A program made the translations under genes and the position numbers. 54,392 nt of DNA from a virus: positions 1 to 54,392 of the IMG/VR virus record IMGVR_UViG_3300025767_000026; one strand, 5' to 3'. This document shows positions 50,556 through 54,392 of the stretch, piece by piece (position 1 is the first letter of the stretch; the number at the start of each line of letters is the position of its first letter). The notes under the pieces were generated by a model that had not been told where the DNA came from, did no database searches, and saw only the letters and a program-made list of their open reading frames with translations.

Positions 50556-50992
50556 CTGTTTTTGTCTTTAATCATATCGTCTATGGCCTTGTTCATGACC
50601 TTATCGGTATATGTCTTGTTTTTAAAAAATACGTTTGATTCGGTAACAGGGATGTCCTCCTCTGCTAGTAGTATACGGTAAATGCGCTTAATCATAAGCT
50701 GGCACTTGAAAGATGTTTTAAATATACTGTATTTGATTGAAGTCCTATTTCTGTGGCGCCAAACGTCGATCCACCCATCACGCCTTAAACGTTCCCACCG
50801 GTTTTTATCCCAGCAGTGAGTGTACGCTCCGTCTTTGAAGCCTTGTATTGTAAAATGCTTTTCGCAGTCCAAGAATATAAGTAACTCAAGATCCGCGTCT
50901 TTTAACCCATAAGATTTACAGGCCCATTTTCGAACGAGCCTGTAATACTTAAATAAATTTATTTCTTTTAAATCGTCTGCAGACAGTCTCAT
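50552..50992 (-). CDS. Winged-helix-like phage protein
   Basis: A 146-residue protein with NLFKYYRLVRKWACKSYGLK, then DADLELLIFLDCEKHF, WDKNRWERLRRDGWIDVWRH, YSIFKTSFKCQLMIKRIYRI, and YTDKVMNKAIDDM. I recall close relatives in many Bacteroidota phages. The helical core with a DGWI..WR turn resembles MarR-type winged helices, so DNA binding and late transcription control are possible. That reading is inference from pattern. It overlaps genes on both sides by four bases, just after groES. Confidence 0.6.
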   Translation of the reverse strand: MRLSADDLKEINLFKYYRLVRKWACKSYGLKDADLELLIFLDCEKHFTIQGFKDGAYTHCWDKNRWERLRRDGWIDVWRHRNRTSIKYSIFKTSFKCQLMIKRIYRILLAEEDIPVTESNVFFKNKTYTDKVMNKAIDDMIKDKNR

Positions 50993-51246
50993 TCCACTAT
51001 TACAATATCACCTGCTTTTAACACATAATAAAGTTTTTCGTTAAATTGAATCCCATGGCCTGCGTGTCGGTCATAATGAACGGTATCCCCATCTTTCAAT
51101 CCTTCCACAAGATTGCCTGCTGAGATTACCTTTCCCTTTAGGTACCTAATGTCACTGTTCTGTTGTTCAGTGAATTCTAAGCCACCAACCATTTTTGGCT
51201 CTTCCTTAATCTTGTCTACGACTATATAATAGTTAATTGCTTTCAT
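50989..51246 (-). CDS. groES: Co-chaperonin GroES
   Basis: An 85-residue Cpn10. It opens [13 protein letters not shown], has a mobile-loop-like KMVGGLEFTEQQ, then GKVISAGN, DGDTVHYDRH and LKAGDIVIVE, in register with bacterial GroES (about 95 residues). The mobile loop would carry the GGLEF contact to GroEL. It starts inside the 3' end of groEL (14-base overlap), so it is translated from the same message, downstream of groEL, the reverse of the bacterial groES-groEL order. A phage GroES can enlarge or retune the folding cage for capsid or tail proteins. Confidence 0.85.
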   Translation of the reverse strand: MKAINYYIVVDKIKEEPKMVGGLEFTEQQNSDIRYLKGKVISAGNLVEGLKDGDTVHYDRHAGHGIQFNEKLYYVLKAGDIVIVE

Positions 51247-52801
51247 TGATCCTCATATTATTAATTACACAATCAGCAGACAATATAGTGGTTGCAACAC
51301 TAACCGCATTTTTCAGAGCAGTCTTCGTTACCAAGACAGGGTCAATAATACCGGCTTTAACCATATCGGCAGGCTTACCTGTGATTACGTTAATACCTTT
51401 GTTTTTGCCATAAACGAAATCATCAGGAACCGTAAGCCCCGCGTTTTCAAGTATGATATCAAAAGGAGCTTGAATGGCTTCTTGTAAAACAACTTCGCCT
51501 AAAGATTCAGGCTTTAAAGCAATAGCAGCGTTTAATAAAGCAACACCTCCACCGGCAACAATACCTTCCTTCAATGCAGCCTTAACCGCATAGATGGCAT
51601 CTTCCACCCGATCCTTCTTTTCTTTTAATTCAATCTTTGAGTAACCACCTACCTTGATAACCGCAACTGAACCATTAAGCATGGCCAAGCGTTGTTCTAT
51701 CTTCTTTTTAATGTATGGGTTTGTCTCATTCTTAATCTTCTCCTCTACCATAGCCACACGCTCGTTTAGGGCTTCACCAAGGTCTCCAATCTGCAGAACA
51801 GTATACTTATCATCTGTGATTGATTTAACGGCTCTACCGAGGACCAATGGACTTATTAGGTCAAGGTCATCCCCTAGCTCCTCATTCATAACTTGGGCGC
51901 CCGTCAAAAATGCCAGGTCTTCGACCGTGTCACGACGGGTTGGGCCGAAGCCCGGGGGATCAATAATGTTTACTTTAATATTACCTTTAATCTTATTAGC
52001 AATAAGGGTAGCCAGCGGCTGCTGTTCTACCGATGCTACTATAAGAAGTGATTCACCTGCTTTTATCACGTGTTCTAAGACACTTTGTATCTTTCTGATA
52101 TTAGGTATAGGAGAGTCAACAATAAGGATGTACGGCTTGTCTAAGACAGCAATACCCTTGTCCTTGTCTGTGGCCAAATGGATTGACTTTAAACCAGACT
52201 CGACCTGGGCACCGTCAACAAACTCAACGTAAGTTTCTTCAGTGTCTGATTCCTCCATTAGCACAACCCCGTCTTTGCCAACCTTAGAATAGGCTTCGCC
52301 TATCTTTTTGCCGAGCTCAGCATCGTTGTTGCAACTAATAGTAGCGACCGAGTCAAGCATCTTACCGTTAACCGGTATGCTTTGCTTGTCTAGTAGCTTT
52401 AATACTTTATTCGCTGCGGAGTGGATACCTTCTTTAACATGTCTTAAATTATGATCCTTAAGGTATTTGTCTGCCTCAGTAAGTAGTGAGTGCGCGAGGA
52501 CGGTAGCTGTAGTAGTACCGTCACCCGCTTCTCTCACTGTATTCTTCGCGGCTTCCTTGATTAACGTAGCGCCAATGTTTTCAACAGGGTCGAACAAGAC
52601 TACGGATTCCGCCACCGTTACACCGTCTTTTGTTATGACCGGTCTACCCATGGCATCCTCATAAATCACGCATTGTCCTGAAGCACCTAACGTGGACTTC
52701 ACTGCGTTGGTTAATTTTGTAACACCGCTAATGATGTTTTTTCTGGCGCTGTCGCCAAATGACAGATCCTTTACGATCTGACTAGGGTTATTGAATTCCA
52801 T
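51233..52801 (-). CDS. groEL: Chaperonin GroEL
   Basis: A 522-residue Cpn60. ATP-site landmarks are intact: D59 in [16 protein letters not shown] at 93-98, and [12 protein letters not shown] in the second equatorial half. The apical region is recognisable ([29 protein letters not shown]). The C-terminus ends NMRINESN and lacks the Gly-Gly-Met tail that lines the E. coli cavity. It is slightly shorter than E. coli GroEL (548). It lies in the late arm between structural genes, so it probably folds virion proteins. The start follows an A/T-only leader. Confidence 0.96.
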   Translation of the reverse strand: MEFNNPSQIVKDLSFGDSARKNIISGVTKLTNAVKSTLGASGQCVIYEDAMGRPVITKDGVTVAESVVLFDPVENIGATLIKEAAKNTVREAGDGTTTATVLAHSLLTEADKYLKDHNLRHVKEGIHSAANKVLKLLDKQSIPVNGKMLDSVATISCNNDAELGKKIGEAYSKVGKDGVVLMEESDTEETYVEFVDGAQVESGLKSIHLATDKDKGIAVLDKPYILIVDSPIPNIRKIQSVLEHVIKAGESLLIVASVEQQPLATLIANKIKGNIKVNIIDPPGFGPTRRDTVEDLAFLTGAQVMNEELGDDLDLISPLVLGRAVKSITDDKYTVLQIGDLGEALNERVAMVEEKIKNETNPYIKKKIEQRLAMLNGSVAVIKVGGYSKIELKEKKDRVEDAIYAVKAALKEGIVAGGGVALLNAAIALKPESLGEVVLQEAIQAPFDIILENAGLTVPDDFVYGKNKGINVITGKPADMVKAGIIDPVLVTKTALKNAVSVATTILSADCVINNMRINESN

Positions 52802-52818
52802 TTAATTGAATTTGATTA

Positions 52819-53112
52819 TTACTTCTCGAATGTTTTGACCACCTTAGGTCCTTTTAAAAAATCAATCTTTTTAACGTAGTGATCTACCGATGCGTCAATT
52901 GCTCTCTCTGCAGATTCAATGGACTCCCGCCGGGTAACATCATTCCACCTGTCTTCAATAAAAGGATGGAGATATTCCGTCTGGTAATACCCATTAGATA
53001 GTTCTACAATGCGCCAATTTGATTTATCAGCTAAATGCGACCAAAATTCGATGGTCTGTTGGTCCGGTTGTGGTTGACTACCCCACGAATGAGTCTGGTA
53101 AAATAGTGTCAT
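52819..53112 (-). CDS. Hypothetical phage protein upstream of groEL
   Basis: A 97-residue protein with NWRIVELSNGYYQTEYLHPF, then WNDVTRRESIESAERAIDAS and VKTFEK at the end, a pattern I recall from other phages. It is mixed alpha/beta, with no catalytic motif. It lies 17 bases upstream of groEL and probably heads the groEL transcript, being preceded by a promoter-like element and a hairpin. Function unknown; involvement with chaperonins is only positional. Confidence 0.6.
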   Translation of the reverse strand: MTLFYQTHSWGSQPQPDQQTIEFWSHLADKSNWRIVELSNGYYQTEYLHPFIEDRWNDVTRRESIESAERAIDASVDHYVKKIDFLKGPKVVKTFEK

Positions 53113-53138
53113 GGTTTTGGTTTTAAATTACTACTGGT

Positions 53139-53157
53139 TATATACATATAATCACGC
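53139..53157 (-). promoter_or_regulatory. Promoter-like element before the groEL transcript
   Basis: On the - strand GCGTGATTATATGTATATA aligns with the GCGTAATTATATAAATA element found before the packaging genes. The octamer is degenerate here. It overlaps the base of the GC hairpin and precedes the 97-residue gene. Confidence 0.35.
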
Positions 53158-53174
53158 GCTTTGCGCGTTTTTTT
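53154..53174 (+). terminator. GCGC hairpin with + strand T-tract
   Basis: ACGCGC, loop TTT, GCGCGT, followed by six more T residues on the + strand. It is a textbook intrinsic terminator only in the + direction, although surrounding genes read on -. On the - strand it lies right after the stop of the 201-residue tail gene, and its A-tract precedes the stem. It may block antisense transcription or act bidirectionally. Confidence 0.6.
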
Positions 53175-53778
53175 AAGCGGATTGGGTTTTTTGGATAAAA
53201 TAAATTACATCCCACAGCTCTGCGGAGCCCCCGTGGGAGTTGATTTTTAATTCTGCGCCGTTCGCAGCAAAATTTGCATCAGAATAATACTGATATACCT
53301 CATGAAAATTCTGCTCTGCGCCATTTCCCTTAGCAAACGTCAAAACTTTGCTCACCCGAGCAAAATCTCCCACCGGTGAATAGATAGAAAAGTCCAAATG
53401 CGTGGTCTGAGTGTTTGAAGCGCTAGCCTTAAACACAACAGTTAGCATATATACGTTATTTACACCCGTTGCTTGCAATTTTTGCGTCACAGAATTGTAA
53501 AAAGTAGGTGCACCAGGAGAAAGAACAACATTTCCAGCATTATTCGGTATCGTAACCGCAACACCATCAACCAAAGCAAGCTTATTCGATGCATTGTAAA
53601 CCGTATCATCATATCTCGCCCACCCGGTAAGACTAGCACCAGCCTGAATATGCTGCTTCAAAGCCGCAACAGTGTAATTCTTTGTTACATAGTTCTGATC
53701 TACGCCACCATCGGTGCCAATGACTAAATCCGTGTCCTCTACAACCGAATCAATAGCGTAATTTTTAATCCTACCCAT
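53173..53778 (-). CDS. Tail protein with recurrent N-terminal module (copy 3)
   Basis: A 201-residue protein beginning MGRIKNYAIDSVVEDTDLVI with GTDG and KNYTVAALKQHI, the module shared with two other tail genes. The remainder is a different beta-sandwich domain (GVAVTIPNNAGNVVLSPGAP, THLDFSIYSPVGDFARVSKV, HEVYQYYSDANFAANGAEL) resembling C-terminal domains of phage tail proteins. It is placed apart from the main tail block, before the chaperonin genes. It is likely a virion surface protein. Confidence 0.68.
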   Translation of the reverse strand: MGRIKNYAIDSVVEDTDLVIGTDGGVDQNYVTKNYTVAALKQHIQAGASLTGWARYDDTVYNASNKLALVDGVAVTIPNNAGNVVLSPGAPTFYNSVTQKLQATGVNNVYMLTVVFKASASNTQTTHLDFSIYSPVGDFARVSKVLTFAKGNGAEQNFHEVYQYYSDANFAANGAELKINSHGGSAELWDVIYFIQKTQSA

Positions 53779-53789
53779 CTATTTATGCT

Positions 53790-54047
53790 TTAAGTTACTC
53801 TATAATTGCGTTTTCCCTCCTTCTTAGTGCCCTCGCCATCATTTCCACGGTTAGCAGCAACACTTTTAAACGTACGCGTCTTGTGATCGAAGTCTTTACC
53901 CTTCACACTCTTACCCGCAGCCACAGCAGCACGCCGTAACCTCTGATTCTCGGCACGCTTCGCCTTCCTAGCAGGTGAATTAGCATAAGCCAAATCCCTA
54001 GCAGCCTTAGCCCGCCGCGCCGTAGCAGATAATTTTTGCTTAGCCAT
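53790..54047 (-). CDS. Small basic protein at the head of the late arm
   Basis: An 85-residue, very basic Ala/Lys/Arg-rich protein (SATARRAKAARDLAYANSPA, then RLRRAAVAAGK) ending with DFDHKTRTFKSVAANRGNDG and EGTKKEGKRNY. I recall the C-terminal pattern from marine phages. It is the first clear late-arm gene. Composition suggests binding to nucleic acid, perhaps packaged or involved in switching host processes. No HNH catalytic set is complete. Function unknown. Confidence 0.6.
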   Translation of the reverse strand: MAKQKLSATARRAKAARDLAYANSPARKAKRAENQRLRRAAVAAGKSVKGKDFDHKTRTFKSVAANRGNDGEGTKKEGKRNYRVT

Positions 54048-54063
54048 CCTAATATAAGTGTTT

Positions 54064-54087
54064 GTTTATATAACCATATAATTACAT
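54064..54087 (-). promoter_or_regulatory. Promoter-like A/T element before the first late gene
   Basis: On the - strand GTAATTATATGGTTATATAA then ACA (core TATAAACA). The first part, GTAATTATATG, matches the GTRATTATATG of the element before the groEL transcript. It lies 17 bases upstream of the first late-arm start. Confidence 0.35.
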
Positions 54088-54102
54088 GACATTAGCCTAC
54101 TA

Positions 54103-54126
54103 TTAAATACCTAATTAAGTACCTAA
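54103..54126 (-). repeat. 12-base tandem direct repeat
   Basis: Two adjacent copies, TTAGGTACTTAA and TTAGGTATTTAA on the - strand, differ at one base. They lie upstream of the promoter-like element of the first late gene, where an operator or activator site would be expected. Confidence 0.6.
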
Positions 54127-54378
54127 CGTCACACAGTGTAAAATTTTTTGTAAGATATATAGAACTGAAGGGTTGTATATACGATATTCGCCCCACCGGT
54201 TGTAACTAAAGTCAAATCTTTTTGCCCAGTCCCCCTGTCGTTTTTCTGGTTCGGGTTGACGATTGGGGTTGCGGTCCTGGTCTTGGTACTGATGTTGAGG
54301 TACTGATTCCCTGCACGGTTCCAGGTTTTCTGGCACGGCACGGCACGGCATGGCACGCGGCGCAGCACAGCGGAGCAA
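54115..54378 (-). CDS. Doubtful ORF at GC-rich right end
   Basis: An 87-residue frame. The C-terminal part (DWAKRFDFSYNRWGEYRIYN, then PSVLYILQKI) looks protein-like, while the middle is Gln/Asn/Arg/Pro low complexity and the N-terminus reads through a pentanucleotide repeat. A second overlapping frame on the same strand is about as long. If genuine, the start may lie beyond the window edge. Low confidence. Confidence 0.25.
   Translation of the reverse strand: MLRCAAPRAMPCRAVPENLEPCRESVPQHQYQDQDRNPNRQPEPEKRQGDWAKRFDFSYNRWGEYRIYNPSVLYILQKILHCVTLGT
54332..54356. repeat. Pentanucleotide tandem repeat GGCAC
   Basis: Five consecutive units of GGCAC, the fourth being GGCAT, within the GC-rich right end. 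Nothing like it occurs elsewhere in the window. Confidence 0.7.
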
Positions 54379-54392
54379 CGCGTAGCGTGTAT

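Larger units (their letters stand above)
54048..54392 (-). other. Leader region of the late arm and GC-rich right end
   Basis: Without a convincing gene. The first ~80 bases are A/T-rich and hold a promoter-like element and a 12-base tandem repeat. The rest turns abruptly GC-rich on both strands, with short tandem repeats and G/T-rich stretches on the + strand. It may be part of a genome-end or control region, or a compositionally biased gene continuing beyond the window. Confidence 0.5.

Noticed and set aside
54129-54368. Second overlapping frame at the right end
   Set aside because: Its tail is less protein-like than the neighbouring frame, and both depend on the GGCAC repeat; neither is well supported.
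1-54392. Integrase, repressor, transposase, toxin-antitoxin, tRNA or DNA polymerase genes
   Set aside because: I looked for their motifs and found none in the window; the polymerase and early genes are presumably beyond the cut ends.

Overview
The window looks like most of the genome of a lytic, short-tailed (podovirus-type) dsDNA phage, cut inside a gene at the left end. The virion genes follow a T7-like order: large terminase, portal, scaffold, major capsid protein, two connector-like proteins, a large tail nozzle, then three ejection-type internal virion proteins ending in a 2956-residue giant. I see no integrase, repressor, transposase, tRNA or CRISPR. A Bacteroidota, probably marine flavobacterial, host is inferred. 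Starts lack Shine-Dalgarno sequences and sit behind A/T-only leaders of the TTAAATTAAAT type. TerL, capsid and many small proteins also resemble families I know from flavobacterial and crAss-like phages. That is recollection of families, not a search.

Left arm (1-8746, + strand): recombination, replication and nucleotide supply. It holds a RecE-like PD-(D/E)XK exonuclease (5'-truncated by the window), an SSB-like protein, a 30-residue Cys-rich peptide, a T7 gp4-type primase-helicase, thymidylate synthase, a MazG-type pyrophosphohydrolase with an extra N-terminal domain, an endonuclease I-like resolvase, a run of overlapping tiny genes, and class I ribonucleotide reductase nrdB and nrdA. Two hairpins close this operon where it meets the oppositely directed right arm.

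Right arm (54047 down to 8836, - strand): the late genes, read from high to low coordinates. First come a small basic protein, a tail protein, and a chaperonin operon in which groEL precedes and overlaps groES. Several small proteins follow, including an HExxH candidate and a three-TM-type holin. A tail and receptor-binding block (about 37.0-48.2 kb) holds beta-helix and fiber repeats plus a recurrent N-terminal module. Then come packaging (with a second protein that looks like two fused GroES domains beside terL), capsid, connector, nozzle and ejection proteins. The arm ends in a lysis cassette: small holin-like protein, M15 peptidase endolysin, and a 36-residue protein.

Across the late arm, short intergenic gaps at module boundaries carry a - strand TATAAATA octamer, sometimes inside a longer GCGTAATWATATAAATA element. 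This resembles a T4-type late promoter. Several boundaries also carry strong hairpins, two of them UUCG-capped. The best candidates for new biology are this promoter/hairpin punctuation, the double chaperonin equipment (GroEL/GroES plus the tandem GroES-like protein), and the giant ejection protein with its metalloprotease-like motif and recurring KASxN motifs. The last ~270 bp are GC-rich and repetitive, unlike everything else in the window.
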